Position numbers and translations under genes: made by a program. Of a stretch of 55,367 nucleotides of DNA, positions 8,711 through 18,492 are shown piece after piece (the stretch's first letter is position 1; each line of letters starts with the position of its first letter). A model generated the notes under the pieces. It ran no database searches, was not told where the DNA came from, and saw nothing but the letters and a program-made list of their open reading frames with translations. The stretch is from Gloeobacterales cyanobacterium ES-bin-313 (lineage in GTDB: Bacteria > Cyanobacteriota > Cyanobacteriia > Gloeobacterales > Gloeobacteraceae): assembly GCA_014379585.1 (NCBI GenBank), contig JACMLN010000177.1, positions 1-55,367 of the forward strand. The letters are read 5' to 3'.

Positions 8711-9670
8711 ATGGCGACCACTGCAACTGTCCACTTTGAGCGCAAACCTGTATTCACGCTGGAAATGCCCTTTGGCCAGCAGATGCAGATTATCAATCAC
8801 CGCTTCGAACCGCGTTGGCGCTCGGCGGTAGCTGAAGTGACGATTCTTAGTGGCTTGCATGGAGACGAACTGGACGGGGGATTAGTCTGTCACATGCTTT
8901 CTCAGTTTTTACAACGCCTCGGAAACAACTGGAAGTTAAATGGGATTGTCAATATCTTACCAAACGTAAATCCCCTCAGTGGAAATCTTGGTCAGCGCTT
9001 TGTGCCGATGATGGGCAGCGATTTAAACCGCAATTTTCCTGGCAACCACATCGGCTTTGAAAGTGAACGCCTTGCTGCTGCGATCTTTGGAGTGACCAGT
9101 CAGTCTTTGTTGTGCATCGACATCCACAGCAGCAACAACTTCTTGGAAGAATTGCCCCAAACGCGGATTGTCAATGAACCAGCAGTGGTGGATTGGGCTG
9201 CAACCCTCGATCTCGATTTGATCTGGACCCATTCAGCCCATAACTGGATCTCAGGTACGATTGCCCAATCCCTCTACGAACGGAACATCAACGCATTGGT
9301 GATCGAAGTCGGAACCGGTAGCCGCCTGAACCGCCTTTATTGCGAGCGGGTTTTTCGCGGAATTCTGCAATGTCTAAGAAGTTTAGGGGTGTTGACCAAC
9401 GGCACACCCGTTTCACCGTCTAACGCTTTACGCGCCAACGAGAGCAATGTGACCTATCTCAACGCGGAATCCGGGGGTTTATTTGTGCCAGCTTCCGGTT
9501 TAAAGTTAGGCGACCATCTCCGGCGCGGAGCACGGCTGGGTCAAATCATCGATCCGCTCTTCGGTCAGGAAACAGATGTGCTGGTGGCCAGTTCGGGTGT
9601 GCTGTTTACTTTGCGGGTCAATCCGGTGGTCTACGCTGGATCCCTGGTCGCTCGCATCCTACAAACTTAA
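8711..9670 (+). CDS. Succinylglutamate desuccinylase/aspartoacylase-family zinc hydrolase
   Basis: A 319-aa member of the M14-type AstE/AspA hydrolases, which remove acyl groups from acylated amino acids. The zinc ligands are present: LHGDE (about residue 55) and CIDIHSSNN. The substrate-binding DLNRNFPG matches the DLNR motif of aspartoacylase, and the catalytic glutamate is in ALVIEVGTG. The C-terminal 80 residues are a beta-rich domain (SGGLFVPASG...GARLGQIIDPL). The natural substrate is not predictable. It is the first of two tandem paralogues, the next starting one base after its stop. Confidence 0.83.
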   Translation: MATTATVHFERKPVFTLEMPFGQQMQIINHRFEPRWRSAVAEVTILSGLHGDELDGGLVCHMLSQFLQRLGNNWKLNGIVNILPNVNPLSGNLGQRFVPMMGSDLNRNFPGNHIGFESERLAAAIFGVTSQSLLCIDIHSSNNFLEELPQTRIVNEPAVVDWAATLDLDLIWTHSAHNWISGTIAQSLYERNINALVIEVGTGSRLNRLYCERVFRGILQCLRSLGVLTNGTPVSPSNALRANESNVTYLNAESGGLFVPASGLKLGDHLRRGARLGQIIDPLFGQETDVLVASSGVLFTLRVNPVVYAGSLVARILQT

Positions 9671-9671
9671 G

Positions 9672-10634
9672 ATGCAGAAAGCCCTTGGCCCGATTCAAGT
9701 GCCCTTTGGCCAACCTCTCCACCTGCCTTACCAGGAATTTGGACGGGGTAAACCCTTGCTGAGTATCGTCAGTGGCTTGCATGGGGACGAGTACAACGGT
9801 GTTTATATTTGCGGCTTGTTGATCGAATGGTTGCGGCGCATGGAACTGCGCAGTGCTTACAGTCTGCGGGGTCGGATTCGGATTTTGCCCGCCCTCAATC
9901 CCCTCGGTTTGCTCACCTCTGAACGCCATTGGCCGTTTGATCGCACCGACGTAGATCGCGTCTTTCCTGGGTATAGCCAAGGAGAAACTACCCAGCGCCT
10001 CGCCAGTTGGGTCTTTGAATTGCTGCGTCCCTCCCAGTGCTGCGTCGATCTCCACAGTGGAAATGCCACTTTTGAAGAACTGCCCCAAGTTCTTGTGTTT
10101 AACAGCCAACCCCGCGCCCTCGACCTCGCCAAGGCTATGGGCTTACCGTTTGTCTGGATTCGCCGCCTCAATGTCTACGGCGAAATGTCCCCCCAAGGTT
10201 TGGAAGTAGCGGGCAATGTACAAGGTTCCCTAGCCTTCAACCTCGCCCAAGTCGGCATAGAAGCCCTCGTTGTGCGCGCTGGTGGCGGCCTACGCCTCGA
10301 TATTCACTACTGCAACCAGGTGTTGACAGCCTTGATTCGCCTTGCCCTGAGCATGGGCGTCATCAGTGGACCACCCCTCGAAAAGACAGAAGCACCTCAG
10401 ATAGCGCCTGCCCAAGACTTTCAGAGTTTGCACGCCCGTTTTCCTGGTTTCTTTGTGCCCGAGATTGCTCTGGGTGCTACTGCCCGTCTTGGTGAACCCC
10501 TCGGCCAAGTGATCGATCCCCTCAGTGGTCAGTTGCGCGAAGAAATTACAGCCCCTGTTGCTGGAGTCATCGTCGCCCTGCGCACCCATCCAGTCGTTCT
10601 TGAAGGCAGTCTCGTGGCACGACTTTTGGCCTAA
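9672..10634 (+). CDS. Second aspartoacylase-family paralogue, catalytic residues altered
   Basis: A 320-aa paralogue of the preceding protein with the same architecture. LHGDEYNG and CVDLHSGN keep the zinc ligands, but the position of the catalytic glutamate (IEVGTG in the neighbour, IEVG in human aspartoacylase) reads VRAGGG, and the substrate-binding DLNR reads DVDR. It may therefore be a non-catalytic partner or have changed activity. The start is the ATG at 9672, one base after the upstream stop, so the pair is translationally coupled. A longer open frame upstream (from 9576) is an overlap with the first gene and is not used. The C-terminal domain ([11 protein letters not shown]...[10 protein letters not shown]) is also conserved. 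Confidence 0.82.
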   Translation: MQKALGPIQVPFGQPLHLPYQEFGRGKPLLSIVSGLHGDEYNGVYICGLLIEWLRRMELRSAYSLRGRIRILPALNPLGLLTSERHWPFDRTDVDRVFPGYSQGETTQRLASWVFELLRPSQCCVDLHSGNATFEELPQVLVFNSQPRALDLAKAMGLPFVWIRRLNVYGEMSPQGLEVAGNVQGSLAFNLAQVGIEALVVRAGGGLRLDIHYCNQVLTALIRLALSMGVISGPPLEKTEAPQIAPAQDFQSLHARFPGFFVPEIALGATARLGEPLGQVIDPLSGQLREEITAPVAGVIVALRTHPVVLEGSLVARLLA

Positions 10635-10689
10635 CTTTGAAAACCCGTTGAAACTTGCTACGATAAGGCGCTATTCGCATGATGGGGCC

Positions 10690-12042
<1,353 letters not shown>

Positions 12043-12172
12043 ATTCTGCTTCCTACCAGCCAAAATATTTGGAATTTCCATATCTTTGTCGAAATCGAAC
12101 TCCTTCGCTCGTCATAGAATTGAGCGCGGACGACCACCGTGCATCGCAAACCAGAAGATATGGAGTGTAAAG

Positions 12173-12532
12173 ATGCAGTACATGATCATGACCTATGAAG
12201 ATCCATCAGCATTCAATGCCCGCACCGATGCGCAAAAAAGCCCTGCCTATTGGGGTTCTTGGGCAGCCTATACCCAGACCCTTCAAGAGTCTGGGGTGAT
12301 GGTTGCTGGCAGTGGCTTGCAACTGCCCAATACCAGTACAACGGTGCGGCTACGGGAGGGGAAAAGGCACATTCAAGATGGCCCCTATGCTGAAACCAAA
12401 GAACAACTCGGTGGCTATTTTGTGATCGATGTGCCCGATCTTGATACTGCCCTCGACTGGGCAGTTCGTTGCCCTGCTGCCGCAGAGGGAGTGGTAGAAG
12501 TAAGACCAGTGCTTCAGATGAACCCAAACTAA
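12173..12532 (+). CDS. YCII-related (DGPF) domain protein
   Basis: A 119-aa protein with a ferredoxin-like YCII fold. It opens MQYMIMTYEDPSAF and carries DGPYAETKEQLGGYF, the DGPF signature, then a helix ALDWAVRCP and the closing strand VVEVRPVLQMN. The biochemical role of DGPF proteins is unknown, but they are the standard genetic partners of ECF42-type sigma factors. The sigma gene starts nine bases after its stop, so this is that pair. GGAG sits nine bases before the ATG, which supports this start over an upstream one at 12086. Confidence 0.88.
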   Translation: MQYMIMTYEDPSAFNARTDAQKSPAYWGSWAAYTQTLQESGVMVAGSGLQLPNTSTTVRLREGKRHIQDGPYAETKEQLGGYFVIDVPDLDTALDWAVRCPAAAEGVVEVRPVLQMNPN

Positions 12533-12541
12533 GCAAGCTAG

Positions 12542-13789
12542 ATGGTAAACGTCGCTCATACAGTTGAGTTTGTGGCGCGCACTTCCTACGGTCGGCTTGT
12601 CGCCTATCTGGCGGTGCGTGCTCACGATCTAGGAGCAGCCGAAGATGCCCTCAGTGAAGCATTTCGGATTGCCCTCGAAACTTGGCCTAGGGATGGTGTG
12701 CCCTATAAACCAGAGGCTTGGTTGCTCGCTGTGGCAAGGCGGCGCATGATCGACGATGTTCGCCACGCAAAAGTCAAAGCGGACGCGGTACCCACCTTGA
12801 AGCTTTTGGCTGAGGAAGCCCAGGAGATCTCCCTGGCGGGCACCTTCCCAGATGAACGTCTGAAATTACTCTTTATCTGTGCCCATCCAGCAATTGCTGA
12901 ACGTGCGCGGACTCCGCTGATGTTGCAAACTGTGTTGGGGTTAGATGCAACCAGGATTGCCTCAGCTTTTCTCGTCGCCCCCGCCACCATGAGCCAGCGC
13001 CTCGTGCGGGCAAAGGCAAAAATCCGCGATGCACGAATTGCCTTTGAGGTTCCCAGTCGCAACGAACTTCCGATGCGACTCAGTTCTGTAATGGAAGCAG
13101 TCTATGCAGCTTACGGTACAGGTTGGGAAGATGTCACAGGAACCGATCCTAGACGGCAAGGATTGGCAGATGAGGCAATTTGGCTAGCGCGTGTTCTCGT
13201 GCAGTTGCTCCCAGAAGAGCCAGAAGTGCGGGGTCTGCTTGCGCTCATGATGCACTGCGAAGCGCGGCGTGGGGCACGCCGCGCCGCAAATGGCGACTAT
13301 ATTCCCCTCGCTGACCAGAATGTTGCCCTTTGGTCAAAACCAATGATCGACGAAGCAGAACGAGAACTGGCTCAGGCAGCCACTTATAAGTCTCTCGGCT
13401 GCTATCAACTGGAGGCAGCCATTCAATCGGTACATGCCCAACGCTTAGTGAGCGGAACCACCAATTGGCCAGCAATTGCTTTACTCTACGAATATTTGGT
13501 GGCTTTGGCACCGACGCTGGGCGCTTTGGTGGGACGGGCGGCGGCTCTTGCTCAAAGTCAAGATCCAAGCTATGGTCTTTCCGCTCTAGATGCCATTTCC
13601 GCTGATTTGGTGGTTTCCTATCAGCCCTACTGGGCAGTGCGTGCCCACTTGCTTGCGAAGTTAGGAAAGCTGAGGGATGCAGAGATGGCTTATACCCGCG
13701 CCATTGGGTTGAGCGAAGATGCACAAGTTCGCGCATTCTTGATACGTCAATCACAACGCATAACGGACGGATCTGGTTCGACAATCTAA
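12542..13789 (+). CDS. ECF-type RNA polymerase sigma factor with C-terminal helical domain (ECF42 group)
   Basis: A 415-aa sigma factor, about twice the length of a plain ECF sigma. Region 2 spans about residues 15-85 (AAEDALSEAFRIALETWP, then PEAWLLAVARRRMIDDVRH). Region 4 is at about 120-170 (MLQTVLGLDATRIASAFLV, ATMSQRLVRAKAKIRDA). The remainder is a helical, TPR-like extension (DUF6596 type) running to LIRQSQRI. In ECF42 sigmas this extension is thought to replace an anti-sigma factor, and the usual target is the adjacent DGPF gene, which is present just upstream. No anti-sigma gene lies nearby, in agreement. Confidence 0.9.
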   Translation: MVNVAHTVEFVARTSYGRLVAYLAVRAHDLGAAEDALSEAFRIALETWPRDGVPYKPEAWLLAVARRRMIDDVRHAKVKADAVPTLKLLAEEAQEISLAGTFPDERLKLLFICAHPAIAERARTPLMLQTVLGLDATRIASAFLVAPATMSQRLVRAKAKIRDARIAFEVPSRNELPMRLSSVMEAVYAAYGTGWEDVTGTDPRRQGLADEAIWLARVLVQLLPEEPEVRGLLALMMHCEARRGARRAANGDYIPLADQNVALWSKPMIDEAERELAQAATYKSLGCYQLEAAIQSVHAQRLVSGTTNWPAIALLYEYLVALAPTLGALVGRAAALAQSQDPSYGLSALDAISADLVVSYQPYWAVRAHLLAKLGKLRDAEMAYTRAIGLSEDAQVRAFLIRQSQRITDGSGSTI

Positions 13790-13947
13790 ACAAAATACCG
13801 CAGTCCGGGATAAGGGCTTATTTAATCTCTCTCTGCAAAAAACTGATGAAGATCTCGATGAAATGGAGTGCGACATGGCACACGACCCTTATTGGAGCCT
13901 GGAAAACAAAAATCTACCTATGAGACCTTGAGCAGATGAAGCCATAG

Positions 13948-13986
13948 TAGGGTGACTTCCATTTTCTTGTCATAGTGGAAGCCCTA
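13948..13986 (+). terminator. Hairpin between the sigma gene and moaD (terminator or structured leader)
   Basis: TAGGG and CTTCCA, separated by a TGA bulge, pair with TGGAAG and CCCTA, giving an 11-bp stem with a 14-base loop. The stem is followed by GCTTTTC, only a short T run. It may end the sigma-factor transcript or lie in the leader of moaD, whose start is 36 bases downstream. I saw no recognisable Moco riboswitch core. Confidence 0.4.
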
Positions 13987-14021
13987 GCTTTTCAAGACAT
14001 GTCCTTGAGTAAAATACGAAT

Positions 14022-14267
14022 ATGAAAATTACTCTGAAGCTGTTCGCCAGCTACCGCGAAGCCTATAACCGCGACCATTTGGAACTGGAGGTTGCGGAAG
14101 GGACGACCTGCGCGCAAGTCCAGGCAAAACTCGCCGAAGAAAAGCCTGAGTTGACCCGTTGGCAGAAGGTGGTGCGTTATGGCCTCAACCAGCAATTTGT
14201 AGGCGCAGAGACAACTTTGCACGCAGGGGACGAATTAGTCCTGATTCCGCCAGTGAGTGGGGGTTAG
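14022..14267 (+). CDS. moaD: Molybdopterin synthase small subunit, sulfur carrier
   Basis: An 81-aa ubiquitin-fold protein. It starts MKITLKLFASYREA and ends in the essential Gly-Gly (IPPVSGG), which is activated as an acyl adenylate and thiocarboxylated to donate sulfur to precursor Z. It works with MoaE, encoded two bases further on, and the two form the heterotetrameric molybdopterin synthase in the cytoplasm. The length and C-terminus are exactly those of the family. Confidence 0.93.
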   Translation: MKITLKLFASYREAYNRDHLELEVAEGTTCAQVQAKLAEEKPELTRWQKVVRYGLNQQFVGAETTLHAGDELVLIPPVSGG

Positions 14268-14269
14268 CT

Positions 14270-14692
14270 ATGGAATATTTCGCTTTTACCTTCGGAGCGC
14301 TCAACACCGAAAAGGTGCTCGAACAGCTTGCGGATCCTGGACAGGGAGCAGTGGTGCTCTTGGTAGGCACAGTGCGGAATCAGACTGGAGGAAGGGCTGT
14401 TGCCTACTTGGCCTACGAAGCCTACGAAGAGATGGCACTTAAAGTCTTGGCAGAGATCGCGCAAAAGCTGCGGGAACGTTGGCCAGCCACCCGAGGAATT
14501 GCTATTCATCACCGCCTGGGACGATTGGGCGTGGGGGAAGTCAGTGTGATCGTCGCTGTGGGCAACCCCCACCGAGCAGAAGCTTTTGCTGCTTGCGAAT
14601 GCGCCATCGATACGCTTAAGGCCGATGCCCCAATCTGGAAAAAAGAAGTCTGGGCAGATGGGGCAAGCGATTGGGTGGTGCCACGTGAATGA
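14270..14692 (+). CDS. moaE: Molybdopterin synthase catalytic subunit
   Basis: A 140-aa MoaE that inserts two sulfurs into cyclic pyranopterin monophosphate to make molybdopterin. Motifs are GTVRNQTGGR, YEAYEEMA, IAIHHRLGRLGVGEVSV and PIWKKEVW, the last holding the catalytic lysines that meet the MoaD tail. The ATG at 14270 lies two bases after the moaD stop; longer frames upstream only overlap moaD. The stop codon overlaps the GTG start of the following TPR gene. Confidence 0.93.
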   Translation: MEYFAFTFGALNTEKVLEQLADPGQGAVVLLVGTVRNQTGGRAVAYLAYEAYEEMALKVLAEIAQKLRERWPATRGIAIHHRLGRLGVGEVSVIVAVGNPHRAEAFAACECAIDTLKADAPIWKKEVWADGASDWVVPRE

Positions 14693-16286
14693 AGATCACT
14701 ACGAAAAAGCGCGCATTCTCTACGATCTAGGTCGCTACGAACTGGCGGCTGAGGCACTTCAGCGGGAATTGGCGTTCAGTCCTCAAAATAGTGAAGCCCA
14801 TACGCTTATGGGTCGTGCCCTCGCCCAACTGCACCGCTACGAGGCCGCCATCGCTGCTGCCGAAGAAGGAATTCGCCTCTTGCCTGATTCCGCCTACGCC
14901 CATTACGGACTCGCCCTCGTCTGCAATCTCGCCGATGACCTCAAAAAAGCCCGAAGCGCTATGCAAGAAGCCCTGCGCCTCAACCCCCAGAACGCCAGCT
15001 ATTTTAGTCTTCAGTCAAATCTTGATTATCGGATCGGCATGTACCGAGAATCCCTGGCCATGGCGGAGCGGGGTTTGCAGATCGATGCGGAGCATGTGGG
15101 CTGTTTGAATCGCCGCGCCATCGCCCTCATGCACTTTGGTCGCAACCAAGAAGCAGCACAAGTTCTCAAAGAAGCCCTCGCTGAAGCGCCAGAAGATGCC
15201 GTGACCCGCATTCATCAAGCCCTGCTGCAAAAAGAACTCAAGCAGGAGGATCAAGCCAGCGAACACTACCGCGAAGCCCTGCGCTTCAATCAAGATCTCG
15301 ACCACAATATGCGTGGTATTGCCCTTCAGGGACTAGGAGAACACCAACAGGCGCTTGAAGAGTATACCCTGGCTGTTGAAGAAAGTTCGCAATTCACAGA
15401 AGCCTACTACAATCGCGGCAATGTCTATCTCGAACTCAAAGACTATCCATCAGCAATCGCAGATTACACCCGTGCCTTACAGACCCATTCAGAATATGTT
15501 TTTGCCTACAACAATCGGGGTTTAGCTCGCTCGCGTTCCGGCGATAAACAAGGCGCTCTCGAAGACTACACGTGTGCCATTGCTTTGTCGCCTGGATCCG
15601 CTTTGTATTTCCGTAACCGTGGTACCCTTCGCGATGGACTGAGGGATCAACAAGGTGCCTTCAGCGATTTCAGTGCCGCCATTGCCCTCGATCCCACGCA
15701 CGTCTTGACCTACATTGACCGAGGGAATATCTACTTCGCTCAGGCAAAATGGTTTCAAGCTCTCGAAGATTACGACCGCGCCATTACCCTCGACCCAAAC
15801 TATGCCATTGCCCATTACAACTGTGGACTCGCCTACAGCAAGCTCAATCGAAACACTGAAGCGATTGCCGCTTTCTCCCGCGCCATTGGCTTTGACGCAA
15901 GCTGTGCGGATTACTTTTACGATCGGGGCGTTGTTCGGGCCAACAATGCAGAAATTGAGGGTGCATTTGCTGACTACACCGAAGCGATTCGTCTCGATCC
16001 AAAAGCCGACAAAGCCTACAACAATCGTGGCTGGCTCTCCATGGGTCGCAGACACCATCTTTTGGCCAAGGCAGATTTTAGTGCCGCAATTGCGATCAAT
16101 CCCGACTATGTGAAAGCGCTATTTAATCGCGCCAGTTGTTGTTACGCCCTTGGGGACGGACCCGGTGCGGCAGTTGATTATGAACAAATTCTCGCGATCA
16201 CCAAGCGTACGGGCGACACGGCTAACCAAAAAGAAGCACAGGATGAACTGTTCAAGCTCCGCCTGTGCTTTTGGTTGTTTTGGTAA
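14685..16286 (+). CDS. Tetratricopeptide repeat protein
   Basis: A 533-aa protein made almost wholly of TPR units of 34 residues (for example AYYNRGNVYLELKDYPSAI, AYNNRGLARSRSGDKQGAL). There are roughly fourteen to fifteen repeats and no signal peptide, so it is a cytoplasmic protein-protein scaffold; partner unknown. The GTG at 14685 overlaps the moaE stop by eight bases and gives VNEDHYEKARILYDLG, a good first TPR helix. An in-frame ATG at 14664 inside moaE is the alternative. Translational coupling with moaDE is clear, but a role in cofactor synthesis is not established. The tail LFKLRLCFWLFW is hydrophobic. Confidence 0.85.
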   Translation: MNEDHYEKARILYDLGRYELAAEALQRELAFSPQNSEAHTLMGRALAQLHRYEAAIAAAEEGIRLLPDSAYAHYGLALVCNLADDLKKARSAMQEALRLNPQNASYFSLQSNLDYRIGMYRESLAMAERGLQIDAEHVGCLNRRAIALMHFGRNQEAAQVLKEALAEAPEDAVTRIHQALLQKELKQEDQASEHYREALRFNQDLDHNMRGIALQGLGEHQQALEEYTLAVEESSQFTEAYYNRGNVYLELKDYPSAIADYTRALQTHSEYVFAYNNRGLARSRSGDKQGALEDYTCAIALSPGSALYFRNRGTLRDGLRDQQGAFSDFSAAIALDPTHVLTYIDRGNIYFAQAKWFQALEDYDRAITLDPNYAIAHYNCGLAYSKLNRNTEAIAAFSRAIGFDASCADYFYDRGVVRANNAEIEGAFADYTEAIRLDPKADKAYNNRGWLSMGRRHHLLAKADFSAAIAINPDYVKALFNRASCCYALGDGPGAAVDYEQILAITKRTGDTANQKEAQDELFKLRLCFWLFW

Positions 16287-16289
16287 AAG

Positions 16290-16850
16290 TTAGCCGTTTG
16301 GAACGATCGCGGGTGCTGGGGAGATGATCCGACTATCCATATTCTTCTCGATAAAGGGACGAATATCGTTGAGATCGATGTAGCGGTCGGAGGCGTTGCG
16401 CAACTCGCGAGCGATCATCCCTTCCGTGGAAACAACAGTAATCCGGGTGTCCTTCGAGCGTAGTAACTCGACAGCCCGTTCAAAGTCGCCATCGCCACTA
16501 AACAGAACAGCATGGTTGTATTGGGCAACGGTGTTAAACATATCGACAACAATTTCGATGTCGAGATTTGCCTTCTGGGTCATCTCACCGGAAAGGCGGT
16601 CGTAGTATTCTTTGAGGAACTTTTCACGTACTGTAAAACCCATGGCAATCAGAGCATCGCGGAAACCGCGTTGGTCTTGAGGGTCACGAATTCCGGTGTA
16701 CCAAAAAGCATTGACAAGGGCTTCTTGGCGATTGAAATACTCCAGCACTTTGCGCGGGTCAAAAAACCAGCCATTGGAACGCTGGGCGTAAAACATGTTA
16801 TTGCCATCGATAAAGATCGACACACGATCTTGGCGATACTGAACAGCCAT
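16290..16850 (-). CDS. NYN domain protein, LabA/DUF88 family
   Basis: A 186-aa PIN-like (NYN) domain protein. FIDGNNMFYAQ near the N-terminus, LDIEIVVDMFNT and FSGDGDFERAVELL give the acidic residues expected of a metal-dependent RNase-like centre. LabA of Synechococcus, in the same family, affects circadian output, but many paralogues exist and the specific role here is unknown. It follows glyQ on the same strand with 25 bases between and ends four bases from the convergent TPR gene. Confidence 0.88.
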   Translation of the reverse strand: MAVQYRQDRVSIFIDGNNMFYAQRSNGWFFDPRKVLEYFNRQEALVNAFWYTGIRDPQDQRGFRDALIAMGFTVREKFLKEYYDRLSGEMTQKANLDIEIVVDMFNTVAQYNHAVLFSGDGDFERAVELLRSKDTRITVVSTEGMIARELRNASDRYIDLNDIRPFIEKNMDSRIISPAPAIVPNG

Positions 16851-16875
16851 GGAAACTCCTAAAAGCAGGTATATT

Positions 16876-17748
16876 TTATGCCTTGATCAGCAAGGGGAAG
16901 TTGAGGGCTTCGCGCTGTTGAACGTAGGCTTGGGCAATGCGACGAGCGAGGTTGCGAATTCTACCGATATAACGGGTTCGTTCGGCCACCGCGATCACGC
17001 CGCGAGCATCGAGCAAATTGAATGTATGGGAGCACTTCAAAACATAATCAAAAGCAGGCAATACCAGTTTTTGTTCTGTAAGATCTGTCGCTTCTTGTTC
17101 ATAGAGACTGAAGCGCTGAAATAATCGTTCCACATTCGATTGCTCGAAGTTGTAGACGCAGTGTTCTATCTCACCTTGGCGATGGACTTGGCCGTAGGTA
17201 ATTCCAGGTCCCCAACGAATATCGAGGATAGAATCAACCCCCTGCAAGTACATGGCGAGGCGTTCGATGCCATAGGTAATCTCAATGGATACTGGACGAC
17301 AATCGATACCACCACACTGTTGAAAGTAAGTAAACTGCGTCACTTCCATCCCATCGAGCCAGACTTCCCAACCGACCCCCCAAGCACCGAGGGTTGGGGA
17401 TTCCCAGTTGTCCTCGACAAAGCGGATATCGTGTTCCTCAGGTTTGATCCCTAAGGTGCGCAGAGAATCAAGATACAACTCCTGGATATTGTCAGGAGAA
17501 GGTTTCATGAGCACCTGATACTGATAGTAATGCTGCAGACGGTTTGGATTCTGGGCATAACGGCCATCAGTCGGGCGGCGCGACGGCTCAATGTAAGCAA
17601 CATTCCAAGGTTCTGGCCCGAGGGCACGCAAAAATGTGTGGGGATTCATCGTCCCAGCACCTTTTTCCATGTCGTAGGGCTGAACAACAAGACATCCTTG
17701 AGCCTGCCAAAAACGATGGAGGGTTAGGGTAATGTCCTGGAAGTCCAT
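16876..17748 (-). CDS. glyQ: Glycyl-tRNA synthetase alpha subunit
   Basis: The catalytic subunit (290 aa) of the bacterial alpha2-beta2 glycyl-tRNA synthetase. It starts [19 protein letters not shown] and continues with [31 protein letters not shown]-type substrate motif (here ending in YAQNPNR), [18 protein letters not shown] and [10 protein letters not shown], and ends in the helical EAL region. Length matches the family. The beta subunit gene glyS is not in the window. The gene probably heads a transcript with the LabA-like gene. Confidence 0.95.
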   Translation of the reverse strand: MDFQDITLTLHRFWQAQGCLVVQPYDMEKGAGTMNPHTFLRALGPEPWNVAYIEPSRRPTDGRYAQNPNRLQHYYQYQVLMKPSPDNIQELYLDSLRTLGIKPEEHDIRFVEDNWESPTLGAWGVGWEVWLDGMEVTQFTYFQQCGGIDCRPVSIEITYGIERLAMYLQGVDSILDIRWGPGITYGQVHRQGEIEHCVYNFEQSNVERLFQRFSLYEQEATDLTEQKLVLPAFDYVLKCSHTFNLLDARGVIAVAERTRYIGRIRNLARRIAQAYVQQREALNFPLLIKA

Positions 17749-17900
17749 AAAATTTCAGAAGCCATAAATGTTACAAGCACAGGTTAACTCATCTAATGTA
17801 TCGCAGTACACAATGACTGGGATCAATTCGAAAAACTTAACGATTGATCTCATCTTGATTGTTCACCAAACCTAAGAATATGATTTTTCTGTGAAATGCC

Positions 17901-17929
17901 TTGACGCATTTCTGGGTACGATGTCTGAT
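17901..17929 (+). promoter_or_regulatory. Candidate sigma-70-type promoter before the 18103 gene
   Basis: TTGACG (17901-17906) and TCTGAT (17924-17929) are separated by 17 bases, with a perfect distance but only a moderate -10. It lies in the 354-base gap between glyQ (leftward) and the 18103 gene (rightward), and would start transcription just before a short ORF with a good ribosome site. Confidence 0.4.
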
Positions 17930-17942
17930 AAGTGAGGAAGTA

Positions 17943-17987
17943 ATGAACCTTGCAAGTTCACTCTTTTGGATGCAAACCCGCTTCTAG
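17943..17987 (+). CDS. Possible 14-residue leader peptide
   Basis: ATG to TAG encodes MNLASSLFWMQTRF with GAGGAAG placed five bases upstream. It lies directly after the candidate promoter and 115 bases before the 18103 gene. Downstream, AGACAA and TTGTCT (flanking CCC/GGG) could pair at about 17991-18030, but no T run follows, so attenuation is only a possibility. No run of one codon points to a sensed amino acid. Confidence 0.25.
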   Translation: MNLASSLFWMQTRF

Positions 17988-18102
17988 CAGAGACAAATAG
18001 TCCCTGTCCGAGAATTTGGGCATTGTCTATCCAAAAGTATGAGCATTCTTATTGCGATGTTTGTGTGATTTTCAGTGTTTCTTGACTTAGAGAGTATCCA
18101 AC

Positions 18103-18492
18103 ATGTTTGAGCAGCCCGACTATTTGCTTGGCGAGATTATCAAGGCGATTGTTCCCGCCAGCGAATTGCCGCCGAGGCCAAAAAAGGGTGCGACTCGCGT
18201 CCGCACAGCCCGCAGCCACTGCTGGTATCGGGACAAATTGGCCTGTGAGCTTGGTGGTCAGACCGCAATTCGGGTTCCTGGTGGTCGGATCGACATCCTC
18301 ACCCCCACTGAAATTGTCCAAGTCACGGCTGCACGGGAGTGGCAAGTGGCTCTCAGTCAACTCCAAACCTGCCGCTGCCATTTTCCAGAACACAAGTTGC
18401 GCATCCATTTATTTGGCAAGTTGCCTACCGAACTGGCTGCTGTCGAACAATTTTGCGGCAAACAGCAAGTCCACGTTACCTGGGCAGCCTAG
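18103..18492 (+). CDS. Small protein resembling a PD-(D/E)XK-like nuclease family, catalytic residues altered
   Basis: A 129-aa soluble protein. The layout YRDKLACELGG, GGRIDILTPTEIVQV, AAREWQVALSQL and HKLRIHLFG resembles a family of small proteins with a restriction-endonuclease-like core whose usual pattern is RVDILT..EIIEVK...W..A..Q...IHLFG (recalled, not searched). Here the catalytic E-x-K position reads Q-V-T, so it may be inactive or bind DNA only. The N-terminal PRPKKGATRVRTARS is very basic, which fits nucleic-acid binding. The last 17 bases overlap the convergent repeat-protein gene. An overlapping frame starting at 18107 is a shadow. Confidence 0.6.
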   Translation: MFEQPDYLLGEIIKAIVPASELPPRPKKGATRVRTARSHCWYRDKLACELGGQTAIRVPGGRIDILTPTEIVQVTAAREWQVALSQLQTCRCHFPEHKLRIHLFGKLPTELAAVEQFCGKQQVHVTWAA

